Part shown: positions 50,948 to 64,000 of the stretch, piece after piece
How positions within the stretch are numbered: the first letter of the stretch is position 1
Layout: each line of letters opens with the position of its first letter
Program-made: the position numbers and the translations under genes
Source: Diplonema papillatum
Taxonomy: Eukaryota > Euglenozoa > Diplonemea > Diplonemida > Diplonemidae
Assembly: GCA_030068145.1 (NCBI GenBank)
Contig: JAPJBO010000348.1
Coordinates: 1-64,000 of the forward strand
Length of the DNA stretch: 64,000 nucleotides
Direction of reading: 5' to 3'
The notes under the pieces: generated by a model
What the model was told of the DNA's origin: nothing
What the model saw: only the letters and a program-made list of their open reading frames with translations
The model's database searches: none

Positions 50948-51895
50948 ATGCAGCAACAGAGACGTCAGTTATCACCTGGTTGTAGATGGAACGAGCTGCG
51001 ATCCCGGTTTTGCATTGCTGAGGCGATGGTCCGGGACATGCCCCAGTGCTTGTGCATTAGAGGGATACCCCCCTACGGGACACCTCCTGACCTCCTGGAG
51101 AAGATCCAGAGGCTGATCGGTACGATCTCAATCGAGATGGCGCAGGCGCAGCGGAGCCTTGCAGCAACACGCCCTTGGGAACTCGCCTCAGGTGCGTCGA
51201 CGAAATACGACGTACACCTAGCAACGGACAGTCGTAAGTTGCTAACGACCAACATCGGAACCCGCTTCGCAGCGACGTTGGTCTTCTGGCTGCGGAGTCT
51301 ATCATGGGTCAGCTCCAACCCTCTCCCGACGACAGGCGTGGAACTCGCGCTTGATTTTGAGGCATTTACGCGTTCGAAGCTCCCAGGGAGAACCTTCGCC
51401 GAGAAGGGGCTGCAAATTGGGTACCTTATGCGAGCTATCAACGACCTGTGCTGCGCCGACTCAGGAGTCGCCTCCTTCCCTGGGAAGTGGCGGCAGGGGG
51501 TCTGTTCCCTCCGCTGTTTTGGTGCGCCGGCTATGCCGGGTTGTACCCACCGCCCACGCTTTGCGGCTGGACGGAAGACCGAGTGGATGTTGGGCAAGCT
51601 GGAAACAATTTGCGCCCGTAACAGCTGGAACGATGCCGTGCCTGAATATCCGCACGACGTACCCTATGTTCAGTGGGAGTTGAGATTCTCTGTCAAGATG
51701 CTAGCCGCCGCCATAGGGCGGGCTATTGCCAAAAGGAGGAGAGCCCGCGAAACAACGTGCCAACACACGCCTGCCAGGCGGTCTCGTCCGCCAGTCAGAA
51801 CGCCCCCGGCTGCGCCACCATCGGTGCAACAATCATCTTTGACAGGGCCACGGCTCGCTCCGCGCCCACGGCGCAACGACTTGCGCCCGCCGTAG
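50948..51895 (+). CDS. Orphan retroelement-type protein, second family member (315 aa)
   Basis: From ATG 50948 the protein begins MQQQRRQLSPGCRWNELRSRFC. Its core (FWLRSLSW...GVELALDFEAFTR...SLRCFGAPAMPGCTHRPRFAAGRKTEWMLG) is the same domain as in the minus-strand ORF at 6392-7561: WLxxLxW, VELAxDFE, FGAPxxxGxTxRPRFA and LG align in order. The C-terminus is basic and Pro-rich (RARETTCQHTPARRSRPP) without the Cys-rich tail of the 6.4-kb copy. The frame is intact, which suggests recent activity or selection. A 105-bp repeat lies 180 bp downstream. The function is unknown; a Gag-like or other mobile-element protein is my guess. Confidence 0.6.
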   Translation: MQQQRRQLSPGCRWNELRSRFCIAEAMVRDMPQCLCIRGIPPYGTPPDLLEKIQRLIGTISIEMAQAQRSLAATRPWELASGASTKYDVHLATDSRKLLTTNIGTRFAATLVFWLRSLSWVSSNPLPTTGVELALDFEAFTRSKLPGRTFAEKGLQIGYLMRAINDLCCADSGVASFPGKWRQGVCSLRCFGAPAMPGCTHRPRFAAGRKTEWMLGKLETICARNSWNDAVPEYPHDVPYVQWELRFSVKMLAAAIGRAIAKRRRARETTCQHTPARRSRPPVRTPPAAPPSVQQSSLTGPRLAPRPRRNDLRPP

Positions 51896-51955
51896 TAGTA
51901 CGGGATAGTAGTGGGGCGACCGGATACTCCTCGGAGAGATGGTCCCTGCACTCTA

Positions 51956-51985
51956 GCTCGTCTCTCTCTCTCTCTCTCTCTCTCA
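51956..51985. repeat. (CT)n microsatellite followed by T-run
   Basis: TCTCTC... for about 26 bp, then a T-run to about 51998. Confidence 0.9.
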
Positions 51986-52076
51986 CCTTTTTTTTTTGTG
52001 TAAGCACCTGCTTTGTAGGAAATGCTTTTTTGAGGAGACTGCCAGTTGCGAAAGATCAAGGCGGTAAATGTGCTGT

Positions 52077-52190
52077 AGCCCACACGAAACACAGGTAAAT
52101 CTGGGTTTAGTGGCGGGCGTCAGCGTTCAACAAAAAAGACCCACTTTGTAGTTGTATAGTTTTCTCCCCCTCTAGCCTCTGCTATGCTAA
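52077..52190. repeat. ~105-bp dispersed repeat, copy 2
   Basis: Same-strand match of 27494-27600 (see that entry); it starts about 180 bp after the orphan gene. Confidence 0.75.
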
Positions 52191-52395
52191 TACTGCAGGG
52201 AATAGTTGACTAGACCTCTTGAGTTTGTGCTATCCACGAATTGGGGAGAACCTACAAAGCAGGACCGACCCCCCGTTCGTGAGAAAAGCGAAGAATAAAA
52301 GCACCTTCTTTTTTCCATCTATTTTTGTCAAGAGCTGCAACTCAACTATTCTTTGAAGTATTTCGGATCACCGTGCGTTCCACAGGTTAAAAAAG

Positions 52396-54918
52396 ATGCA
52401 CATGTTGGCGGTGGTACTGGCGTCCGCCGCGGCTCTGGCAGCGGCAGCCGACGTTGTTACCGCCGACACGGCGACTCTGCCGTCCTTCTTGGGGAAAGGC
52501 ATTGTTGTTGTCAAGTTCCACACCCCCTGGTGCGCCTTGTGCAAGCGCGTGGCCCCTGAGTATGAGAGCGCCGCCGGCCGGCTGAAGGAGACCGCGACTT
52601 TATTAAAGGTATGCGCAAACTGGCGGGGTTGCAGGCACTCATCGAGCTCGTACAGTCGCACCTCACTGTACCATGCTTTTTTGTTGTCGGTGCAGAGAAA
52701 CAAAAAAGAATCCAGGGTACCACTTCAGAAAATGGAAGAAGTAGATTCTTTTCGTGTGTGTGCTTGTCATCACCGGTCATTTTAGTACTGACTTGACAAC
52801 TGAAAAGCCTTGACGATTGCCGCTTAGGCGCAGCAAATGACGGCTGCATAGGTTAAAGTGCAGGTTTGCCAACATGAAATCTGAGTCTTTCCCGGTCGCT
52901 GATCTTTACTGAAAAAGGTGAATTCCCACGGTAGTAGCAATATACGAATCTACACAAGTTTATTTTGTCCCGCAAAGCAGTTGCAGGCACGGCGAACAGA
53001 GCCTCGGGAGGCCCCGGGGTGGTTTGCCTCGCTTTGCTCGGTGGCTTGGTGTTTCAGAGCCCCCTCCCTAGTATCCAATTGTCATCCGATCAATCCCCAA
53101 AGTTGGCGAGAGATTGATGACTTGTTGTTGTCAGTTAAACACGTGCGTTGCGGTGCATCTTCCGGCTCACTTTTTTGTGTTAACATACTAAGAATTAGTA
53201 GTTGGCAGCGTACTACATGAGACTTACCAAAGCAGGCGAGTTCCGCTAGTAAAAGAAAGCGCCATACTAATTGTTCGCACCACTATAATCTGGCAGGTCG
53301 ACGCCTCTGTCGAGACAGACCTCGCGAAGCAGTATGGGTTGCACGCACCCGGTACCACGTACCCAGCAATCAAGGTGTTTTTCGACGGGGATGACCCCGT
53401 TGACTACGACGGCGACTTCAGGAAGGCGGACGACATGGTGTCGTGGGTGCAAGCCCGCAAGGGCCCGCTGATGCATCCGCTGGACACGGCGACGATGCTC
53501 GAGGAGCTGAAAGGTCAGCACCGGCTGCTTGTCGTCGGCCACTTCCCGTCGGCCGAAAGCGAAGACGCGCTGGCCTTCAAGCAGTTTGCGAAGACGAAGA
53601 GGGGCCACAACACGTTCGCGGTGTCGTACGACACTGCGCTCGGTGAGTCCCTCGGCGTGGCGTCTCCTTCCGTCGTCCTGCACAAACAGTTCGACCACGG
53701 GAAGGACGTCCTGTCCAGCCCGCTCACGCCTGACTCTCTCGCCGAGTTCCTGCGCACCCACGCCTTCCCTGTCCTCGACGAGATCGGCATGCACAACTTC
53801 GAAGCCTACGCAAGCAGAAACCTACCAATGGGATACCTCCTCTTGAACCCCGCAGACACGCTGGCCACAACCGCTGCGCAAGAGGCGGTGAAGGCGGTCG
53901 CCTTGAACCACGTCGGAACCATCAGCTTCGTGTGGGTAAACGCGCTGAAGATGCCCCAAGTAGCGACGAACGTCGGGCTCCGGAAAGGTATCTGGCCCTC
54001 CTTCGCCATCGACCACGAGGGAAGCCACTACGCTTTCCCCGAAGGCAAGCCGGTGGAGAAGGAAGCCGTCGCCCAATTTGTTGCGGATTACATGGACGGG
54101 AAGCTCGAGCCCACCATCAAGAGTGAAGACGAGCCGGAGAAGTTGACGGAAAACGGGCTCACGACGCTGGTCGGGTTCACGTTCAAAAGCGTGGTCTTCG
54201 ACGCTGACAAGGACGTGTTCGTGCAGTTCTACGCCCCGTACTGCGGGCACTGCAAGAAGATGATCCCCGCCTACCAGCAGGTCGCCGACACATTCCGCGA
54301 CAACGACGGCGTCCTCGTAGCGAAGATGGACGCCATCGCGAATGATGTCCCCGCAGAGTTCCCCATTCTTGGTTTCCCGCAGATGTACTTCGTGCAAGCC
54401 GGTACTAACGAGGTATGCGACGTGTATCGTCTGCAGGTGTATTCTTCCTTTTCGCACCGCATCGAGCGCACCACGACGAAAATGCAGCAGAAGTGTCTTC
54501 GTTCCGGTGTCATGTACGCGGCGAGCGGTTTGTATTGACTCGTCTGTGTGTGTATTGAATGACGATTGGCTCCCCACCAAGTGTTGCGATGGCGACGAGG
54601 TGCAGAGACGGTGGTTCACCCAGCGGAAAATGCGTCCCAAACCAACGCAGCTCCCGGCGGAAAGTGCGTCCCAAACCAACGCAGCTCCCAGCGGAAAATG
54701 TGTCCTAAACCAACGCAGCTTCAAAGCCACCGAGCCCATGCAAGCACACCGGGGTCATTGGCAATGTGAAACGGTGGATTATTCAGCCGGTACGCAACCG
54801 CACACATCCACCACAGATAATGAAGTATCCGGGCCAAAGGGAAGCTGAGAAAATGATCACCTACATCCAGAAGCACGGCAAGAATGTGAAGGAAGCTACC
54901 AAGCAAGAGGAGCTGTGA
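52396..54918 (+). CDS. Divergent protein disulfide isomerase with CALC site and QEEL end (three exons)
   Basis: Exons are 52396-52608, 53297-54412 and 54817-54918, phase 0 throughout, 476 residues. The intron positions equal those of copies 1 and 2 (after ATLLK and before the last strand of a'). Residues 1-18 (MHMLAVVLASAAALAAAA) form a signal peptide. The first active site is FHTPWCALCKR (Cys46, Cys49), not CGHC; the second is FYAPYCGHCKK (Cys387, Cys390) with Tyr replacing Trp. The C-terminus EATKQEEL resembles KEEL/KDEL-type ER retrieval signals. The CALC site should shift redox potential or substrate use, so this may be a specialised oxidase or reductase. It is an older duplicate than the copy 1/2 pair. 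Exon 3 and its acceptor CCACAG were found by homology. Confidence 0.9.
54623..54725. repeat. 34-bp tandem repeat in intron 2 of the divergent PDI
   Basis: Three units of (T/C)CC(A/T)AAACCAACGCAGCT, then (C/T)CC(A/G)GCGGAAA, lie inside the 54413-54816 intron. Confidence 0.8.
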
Positions 54919-56219
54919 CCGATGCATCCTTATTGCCAACGGCAAGGAGCGCAGCACGTGTGCCGCCCAGCGCCGGTTCAAGGAAACTGCTGGGCATCTT
55001 CAACCCACCATGAGGACAGCAGCTCTGGGGATAAGCGCCACTCCTGATCTAGCTGTCGTTACTCTCAGGACAAGCCGCTGTTCTACTGGTCGTCATTTTT
55101 TACCCTGTACCTTGAGTATACTAGCACGTAAGGCCAGGCGCGCTGTCCCCCTTGTTCTCGGTGAACTTCTGCTTCGCTTTGAGCTCACCTCGCTATCGTG
55201 TCCGCTGGCGCACCTGCTCACTGCTTCACTGCTTTGGTCACAGGCACTCGGGAGGGGATATTTTTCCTTCTTCACCATATGAGCACATCACTCCGATTTT
55301 CGACGGCCCCGGTCCGGTCCCGCAATGTTGTGTGCGTGTTCGTTCCGAAACAAGTTTCAGGCAGTCTTTGCCTATGCTTCTCGAGGAACGGGCCTGGCGT
55401 TGTGCTTTTTTGTCAGTTTTGCGGTGCTGCCTGCGATTTTAGACCGTTTCGAAGGAAGGAACGCAATTAAAGAACGAGCCGTCCTGTTTCCTTATCCGCC
55501 TTCTTGCAAAATCAGGGGATTGTTTCCGTTTCTGTTTCGAAGGTGCCGTGCAGAATATACGGCCTCCAAAGCCTCAAATGACTCACCAGATCTTCGCTTT
55601 GGTCCAACGAGAAAACCGTCTTTCAGCACGGACCGGTCGTAAACCTTGCACCGCGCAGATCGATATTTAGTATTAGACGGCATTCGTCAGCTTTGGACCG
55701 AAAGCTTGTCAAAGAAAGTTCCTGTGCTTTACACATCTTCCACTCTCCTCTTCTCCGTTTTCGCGCCTGGGTCAGCGCTGCACCTTTCGTACCAATGTGA
55801 GCCGGTCCATCCCCTCTTGATGGACCGTGATAGACCGAAGAATACAGCACCGGGCAATTCGATGCAACTCTAGGGACTAGGGATGGACCTGATAGACCGT
55901 GGTAGACCGTGATTCACTGTGATAAACAGCAGCAGGCACGATGCAGTTTCAAGAGATAGGGACGGATCGGCTCATAATGATGGAAAACGCGGAGACCGCG
56001 CAGAACAGGGCAACTCGGGCTGCCGAGTTACTTGACGTGCACATTCTGTAAGATACACGCTTCCTATTATGCACACTGGAGAATTGCCAGCCGTGCGGGG
56101 TGCAGGCAAAATCTCAGATTGTTGGGCTATATCGAGTACCAAAAAGGTGCCGATACATGCCGTGGATAGCTCAGATATTAGCCCTCTCCGTGACGAGACT
56201 CCGTCCCAGGGCATTAACT
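54919..56219. other. Intergenic, no gene seen
   Basis: Short TAGACCGTG(A/G)TAGACC repeats occur near 55823-55912. No coding or RNA feature could be supported. Confidence 0.3.
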
Positions 56220-56960
56220 TCCCATTCCAAATTCCGTCAGCTGACGGAATTTGGAAATCCGGGCGGCTCAAAAAATAAAAGTGCAAAAAACGACCTTCGA
56301 TGAAAAAAGTCGTGATGAAAAAAGTCGTGGGGGTCCGGTGGAGGCGTGGGTTAGGCCTGCTGTGCCAGCTGGCTGGCGGTCAAGGCCATCGGTGGTCGCC
56401 GCTGGGCATGGTGGCCTGGCTGGCAGAAGTTTGGGGCTGCTGTGGGTGCCGAGTGAGAGAGTCGAAGCTCAGAAGCAGCCCGGAATTCTTGACAGATTCT
56501 CTCCGAGTTGACACAAGTGCCTTGTTCCGTGTGATCTCCGGTCTGCATCTACTCATGCCAATGATTTACCAGCACACAGTATCTGAGTGGTGGATGAATT
56601 AGAAATGGGCTGTTGGCTTCAGGAGTTCGCACCAGGGGGAGCGGGGCGAGGGTCACACAGATGGCAAACAGTGCCACCAGTACGTTGGTCGCATGTATTA
56701 CGCGACAAACGGACTGAGAAGTGCAAACTATTTCTCCATCTGAATGTACCGTACCGTTTGCCGGGGGGCGGTGCCCCCCGGACCCCCCCTTTTGGAAGGT
56801 TCGGGTGCCTTAAATAAACAAAGGCTTCGATTTCAGAGCGGGAAAAGCAAATTGGCTATTGAGACGGAATTTGGAAAACTGAATAAAAATGAAGCTAATA
56901 GCCTGCTCCGTCCCGAAAAAAAAAAGAAAACCGAATTTTGCTCAAAGTTTGGCCTAAACA
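56220..56960. repeat. Relative of the left part of the 22-kb element
   Basis: Three blocks match 22.3-23.3 kb in the same orientation: TCCAAATTCCGTCAGC (56235; compare 22510), GCTGGGCATGGTGGCCTGG and the GCAGAAG region (56400; compare 22311), and an AATTTGGAAAA...AGCTAATAGCC block with a nearby A-run (56860-56930; compare 23200-23266). It is probably an eroded non-autonomous element or retroposon. Confidence 0.5.
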
Positions 56961-57364
56961 CATGGCGGATCACACGAAGCAAAATCTGTGACACGATTTC
57001 GTGGAATGAGTGTTATGGTGTCATTTCAAGGGTCTCCATAGGAAGCGACCGAACCGCCAAAGCGATTTCAACAGTCTCTGCACCCCCGATCGTAACGCGA
57101 AGAAGAGTTTGAGTGCCGGAAGTCTCCCGACGATGCTAAACCTGGAGTTCAAAGCGAGCCGCTGCATGAAGCTGCCAGGGATGTGCCAGTAGGTACGGGC
57201 ACTGCCTGGTAACGATCCCGATGAGAGAGGCTTGGCGCGGTCGCTCGGTTGTTCAGCGAACGGAAGCCGAACCATGTGTCTATTGTTTGCTGTGACGCAT
57301 ATTTGTCGAACGTTTGCCGTGATGTTTCTCTGGCGCATATCAAATTATTACGCGCAAACTGGCT
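56961..57364. other. 5' flank of the 57365 gene
   Basis: No other gene seen. Confidence 0.3.
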
Positions 57365-58375
57365 ATGTGTACGTTTCTAAGGCCAGTGGCTCACCGTACA
57401 CAACGTGCACAGTTGACACAGCCTCTCAAACAACCGAAACCCAAAGAGGTGGTAGAGCGGCCGGGTGTGGGGTGGGTGGAGAAAGATAGAATGATCGACC
57501 TGTTTTTCTCGGATGAATCGCTGCGGGACTTCCCGTGGTACACAGCCTTGACCGTGCTGATTTCGGTGGGCATCGCCATTGGTCTTTCGTATTCGTACTT
57601 CGAGCAGTCGCAGCAGCGTGAGCTGGGGAAGCGTTGCGGGGAGGTCATCCACGCGGTGTGCGGGAAGGAGGGGACACTCTGGCGGTGCCTGCACCCGAGT
57701 GCACGCGAGAAGTGCGAGAAGCCGATCGTCAATGCGTTGGAGCGAGCGATCCACAAGCAGCTGGGGAAGCCGGAGACGATCCACACCAGCACCCTGCGAA
57801 GGCAGGACAGTGCACCGCCGGGGTTCGACGCGTGCTCAGTGGAAGTTACCTTCCAGCGAGGCCGCGCACTGATGTGCTTATGCTGGGAACAGGGAGCGAA
57901 GAGACTGGGCGCCATTGAAGTGAGCCCGGAGGCCGGGCCTCTGCTCGTGCACGATCACATTAACGGGACTGTGTTCGAGCAGAAGACTGATGCCTTCATT
58001 ACCAATCTGCTGTCCGGCCGCATAGCCTCTGCTTTCGCAGCCATGCACCAGAACCTGCAGGACAAGCTATCGGGGGAAGCGCTCGTGAATCAAAAGACGT
58101 CGGTGCTCACGCACATGGGCCACCGACCGAGCAGCACGTACGAACCCGATACCACATTCCACTCGACGACTGTCGAAAGCCTAAGCGGACTGAAGGTAAC
58201 GAAGCTCACCGTCACGCTGGCAGGCGAAAAGCAGGATTCCGACGGCGTGTTCTACTGGGTCCTTGACAGCATGGATTGCAAGCTCATCAAGTTCGAGATT
58301 AAAACGACCGGCAAGGCAAAGCGGGAAACTGTGTTCGTCCACCCGGACGGCACCCGCATCGATGCGGTTGCATGA
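57365..58375 (+). CDS. Single-pass membrane protein of unknown function (336 aa)
   Basis: ATG at 57365 gives MCTFLRPVAHRTQR; an alternative Met 43 (MIDLFFSDESLRDF) sits just before the membrane helix and may be the real start. Residues 56-79 (FPWYTALTVLISVGIAIGLSYSYF) are a transmembrane segment. Next comes a short Cys-containing helix region (CGEVIHAVCGKEGTLWRCLHPSAREKC) with four cysteines that could form a CxnC pair structure or bind metal. The C-terminal ~200 residues look like a mixed alpha/beta soluble domain ending in TVFVHPDGTRIDAVA. I do not recognise the family. The pattern fits an organelle or ER membrane protein with a large soluble domain. Confidence 0.65.
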   Translation: MCTFLRPVAHRTQRAQLTQPLKQPKPKEVVERPGVGWVEKDRMIDLFFSDESLRDFPWYTALTVLISVGIAIGLSYSYFEQSQQRELGKRCGEVIHAVCGKEGTLWRCLHPSAREKCEKPIVNALERAIHKQLGKPETIHTSTLRRQDSAPPGFDACSVEVTFQRGRALMCLCWEQGAKRLGAIEVSPEAGPLLVHDHINGTVFEQKTDAFITNLLSGRIASAFAAMHQNLQDKLSGEALVNQKTSVLTHMGHRPSSTYEPDTTFHSTTVESLSGLKVTKLTVTLAGEKQDSDGVFYWVLDSMDCKLIKFEIKTTGKAKRETVFVHPDGTRIDAVA

Positions 58376-60351
58376 CAACAGACAACGGCTTGAAATGTCT
58401 TTAGTAAAGGGCGCCGCGTCGTACCTGCCGCAGCGTCAGCTCGAGCTGGTAGCCAGACGGCATCAGCGAGCTGAAGTACCAGCCATCCAGAGGGAATTTG
58501 GTTCTCTGGAAATTTTCCCCAGACCCAGCTGGGTAAGCCTCTACTGCCAGGGTCCCCCTCCCATGATCAGATTAAGGCAGATCTCGCCAACGAGAAACAG
58601 GGAAGGCTCGTGTTGGTAGCACGGACGTTCACTCTCTGGGATGCTTGCGAGCGAAGTGATTGGCTGCGCTGCGGCATGAAGGCTGTTCGCGCCTACGAGA
58701 ACAGACGTTCATTTATCCAGACCGCGAATACAGACTGCGAACGGCCAGAACGTGGCGTTCGCTCATTTAGACGGCTCCATGAGTTCATTGTTACGCTTGC
58801 GTGTTGCATGTGAAGAAAGCCTTCGGTCAACCTTGCTGTGGGGAGCACCTTTTCCGGGATGTCATAAGAGTGGGTCAACGTGGAGAGGTTTCCGAACCGT
58901 AGGCAACCTTCGCTCAGTTGTTTTCTCTGACGGTCTCATGTGTGCCGTCCGCATCGATTCTTGTTTATGACAGCCTGCTGCCTGCTGTCACGCAAGACAC
59001 ACCGCGGGGAGTTTCCCAGGTTCAACAAGACTCCTCATTATGCAGCATTGCCGATGGCCTTGGTCGGCCTTTGATGTCAAGTGGAAACCGACCGCATTCC
59101 GCGTATTCTTTCATCCTGCAAGCGAGGGTGTACTAACTCTTTTTTCTTACTGGATTGTCGCCCACCCCCCGGGTGCCTTGAGTCTGATCACCTCTTGGCA
59201 TGAGTTTTTCTCAGACGAACTATTCGGATTGTTCAGGCTTCGATCGCGAGGCTGTTTGTAGGTTGCTATCGCTTCGCTCCGATCAAGCTGAAGAGGAAAC
59301 CCGCGCACGCGGTTAGCCGCTTGCAGACTCATGTCAGAGAGTACTACATTGCTTTGATTCGCCCTTAGTTTTTTAGGAAGTGTCGGCTTTTAGCATCTCG
59401 CGGCAAGTTATCTTGCCCGGAGGCAGTTGCACGCGCGCACAATAACGTTCGGCAACGCCAGGCCACTTTCCTACGCGAATAAGAATAGGAGGTTGTCTCC
59501 TTCTCCTTCTTCTCCAGCCTTCATTTGGGTTAGCAATTCATTGGTTGCGCTAAGAGTTTGTAGTTGGCACTGCACTGGTGGGTTCCGCCTGGTGAGTTCC
59601 GCTATTGCGCACAAGGAAGGGTCGTCCGAACTGCAATTGGTTGCACCCTGACCTGAGCCTTAGCAGTGGGCCCTAGGAATTGTTCCTGCAAGCTATGTTC
59701 GGAAATATCGGTCTCGGTGATGCTCAGGAACTCTTCTCACAAACAACGTTTGCCCGGGGTCACCAGCAGATGAACGATCAACCCCTGCTTGAATTCGCGT
59801 CGGCACAGCCCCGTGCTCTGAACGGGGGCTACTCATCTCTACGAGCTTGCAGCAGCGGAAGCCCGAAGCCTCGCCGCGTCCCACGATGCTTTTGTTCAGA
59901 AGTCGACGGTCATTTGACCCGGAGTACTGCCAACACGCGTAAACTGTCGCGCCGTGTGGCAGGCTTTCCCAGTGCGCGTGTTCTCGCAAAAGGCTCGGAA
60001 GTCGTACTGCCGAAAGCGTACTTGACACCGTGTGGCAGGCTTTCCCAATCAACACTTGTTCCCGCAGATTGTATGCTGCTCGGTCCCCGGCTGGACCCGT
60101 TGCTGCCGCGAGTGGTATGATGAAGCCCTCCAGAGGGAGAGATTCAAGGTCTCTCGGAAAGAAGACCTCAGGTGATGCACGCACACACACTGGCATGTTT
60201 TTGGTGAAAGAGTACCCGAATGAAGAACGTGAGGTGCTCTGTGAAAAGAAAGTCCCTGCAGTGACAGTCCCCGAATAGACAGAGGGGACCCGAAGGACGC
60301 CGACGACGAACATAATCCAAATGACAGGTTGTTGAACGGGAACCGGGGTTG
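58376..60351. other. Intergenic ~2 kb, no gene seen
   Basis: A 76-bp spaced duplicate of CCGTGTGGCAGGCTTTCCCA occurs at 59952 and 60028. The short frames lack protein features. Confidence 0.3.
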
Positions 60352-62439
<2,088 letters not shown>

Positions 62440-64000
62440 CGAGGGGGTAGGCGAGCATCCTGATGAACGACATCCCCAAGTCCTGGAGGGGAAGACCCCC
62501 CCTTTCTTCGTACCCATACAATGCTTTCTCCCCGGGAAACGAAACACGCATTGGGTGCTGGAAAATGCAGGTGCCATGAAGGCAGACAAGCTCTGTTCAC
62601 GGGCTAGTGCTACTTTTATGTACGTCTTCCGTTGGGAGAGACAACGATCAAAATAGCCTGGTCGGTTACAGGTCAAGTTTTGTTTCCGCTCGCTTTCGCG
62701 GTGCGGACTTTTTCGGCCGTTTTGGCTGCTGCTGGTTTGGTGGGGAGGGAGTCAAGCTGGTCATCCGTTGGTCCAGTGTTAAGCTGACTGCCTTCGAGAA
62801 AGAAGGCGCAAGGACCAAACGTTCCCAGATCTAACCCGGGCGCAAGGTTTCTACCTCCGTATTCGAACGCGAGGTGTGCGAAACGTGGCACCGAAACGCG
62901 ATGGCCCGCGACTCAAAAAGAGAAAAACGCCAGTTGCCGTTCCCTGTATCCGTGTCAGTATCAGTTGCCTGTTCGACAAATTCAGTTTGTGCCAACAGCA
63001 GCACACGTCGCTCTCCGCACGAAATATGCTTCAAATGAATAATACGAGACGACGAGCCGTCCTGCCCGGAGAGCTAGCCTTCGCGCCCGAGCCCCACACA
63101 AGTTACTTGCTTTCACTTCCCGGCAGGGAACGTCCAAAATGAAGATGCGCTGGCGTGTATGGAACGGCGGAGCGCCACACGTTACAAGAAGCGTAACTCT
63201 GTGCGTTGGGGTCCATTGAACGTGTCGACACACCATATCTCCGCACTCGTGTATTCCAGCGACTGCCAATGTCAGCGTCTCCTTCTCTCTCTCTCTCTCT
63301 TTCTCTTTCTCTCTCCCTTTCTCGCGCCGCCTTTGCCTCTTCTTCCGAGTTCCCGCTTCGTAACCGGCCAGAGCGCTTTTCCAAGCGTTTGCCAGTTCCA
63401 AAGCGATTGCAGTTCTTTTCCGTTATGCACGTGTTGCCCGGAACGTCCAAGTTGACATCGTAGAGCATGTGTCGGGATATGAGATAACTTAACATGCGAG
63501 AAAGACGTTTGAGTTGCGTGATCGGTATTCGTCGTGGACTGGGGGACCGTCGTCAGTTTTATATTTGAGTTGTTGCACCCCTCGCGTGTTTGGGAGCCGC
63601 TACTTCGAAGAAGAAACAGCGGCCTTTTCTGCATCCGTCGTGTCGGTCTCAGGAGTCTTTCTTTTGTTTTTTGGCTAGCCAAAGCGAGTAAAGAAGAGAA
63701 CGAGTGTACGAGAACGGAAGTAGCACACGGAGACCGTCGCGGAATATCGCTTTCTTACCTTCACGGTGAACTCCAGCAACAAGTCCGGCCTCAAGTGCGG
63801 GTGTGGCCACACCCGGAAATAGGATGTAGGGTGTGCGCACCCGCTTTTGGAGAGTCTGGTTTCACTCGAGCAAAAGTTGCTCGAGTTCACCGTGTTGGTA
63901 ATTCCTCAAAACTAGCACCGACGACATCGTCCCCTCCCATAGTGTCAGTCGTACAAGTCGCTTGGCTAGCCAAAGGGAGCGCCAAAGAAAAGAACAACCG
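62440..64000. other. Intergenic to right edge
   Basis: Contains a (CT)n/(CTTT) stretch at about 63281-63320. Open frames on both strands show no domain. No gene could be supported up to the end of the window. Confidence 0.3.

Overview
The window is nuclear DNA of a eukaryote, most likely a flagellated unicellular alga or other protist. The evidence is spliced genes with GT-AG introns, a kinesin motor, ER protein disulfide isomerases, a mitochondrial-type adrenodoxin reductase, a PH-domain protein and a FAM227-like (FWWh) protein of a family linked to cilia. Retroelements, hAT-type DNA elements and satellite DNA fill the gaps. I cannot name the species from sequence alone.

Layout. 1-13 kb is almost entirely repeat DNA: the 5' part of a LINE-like ORF1 running off the left edge, a duplicated 0.5-kb unit one copy of which holds a CAGTG-ended MITE, a 204-bp satellite, a minus-strand orphan retroelement-type protein with a Cys/His-rich tail, and several non-autonomous elements built of inverted arrays with a 29-bp period. 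13.2-21.8 kb carries three host genes (an IQ-motif protein, adrenodoxin reductase, a PH-domain protein) separated by decayed repeats. 22.18-25.93 kb is a hAT-type element with a perfect 8-bp target-site duplication, filled by head-to-tail poly(A)-tailed LINE fragments. 26.3-39.6 kb holds an orphan basic protein, an orphan tail-anchored-like membrane protein and a kinesin gene. I infer the kinesin to be a single gene of two exons encoding about 3,000 residues.

40.8-54.9 kb is a cluster of three protein disulfide isomerase genes sharing one exon plan. Two are almost identical tandem copies that lack an ER-retrieval tail. The third is divergent, has an N-terminal CALC active site and ends in QEEL. 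Intron 1 of the first copy is 4.86 kb against 198 bp in its twin, because a nest of mobile DNA landed there. The nest includes a decayed tyrosine-recombinase retroelement in which the recombinase lies upstream of RT-RNase H, the order described for VIPER-type elements. A 46-bp scrap of the kinesin gene marks the end of the duplicated PDI unit. 50.9-52.2 kb has a second member of the orphan protein family seen at 6.4-7.6 kb. 57-62.4 kb carries a membrane protein of unknown function and the FAM227-like protein with a run of about 80 asparagines.

How the parts fit. The PDIs form a secretory-pathway folding set in which dosage and retention appear to have diverged. The kinesin, the FAM227-like protein and possibly the IQ protein suit a cell with microtubule-based or flagellar machinery. 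Much of the remaining sequence is best explained by transposition and local duplication.
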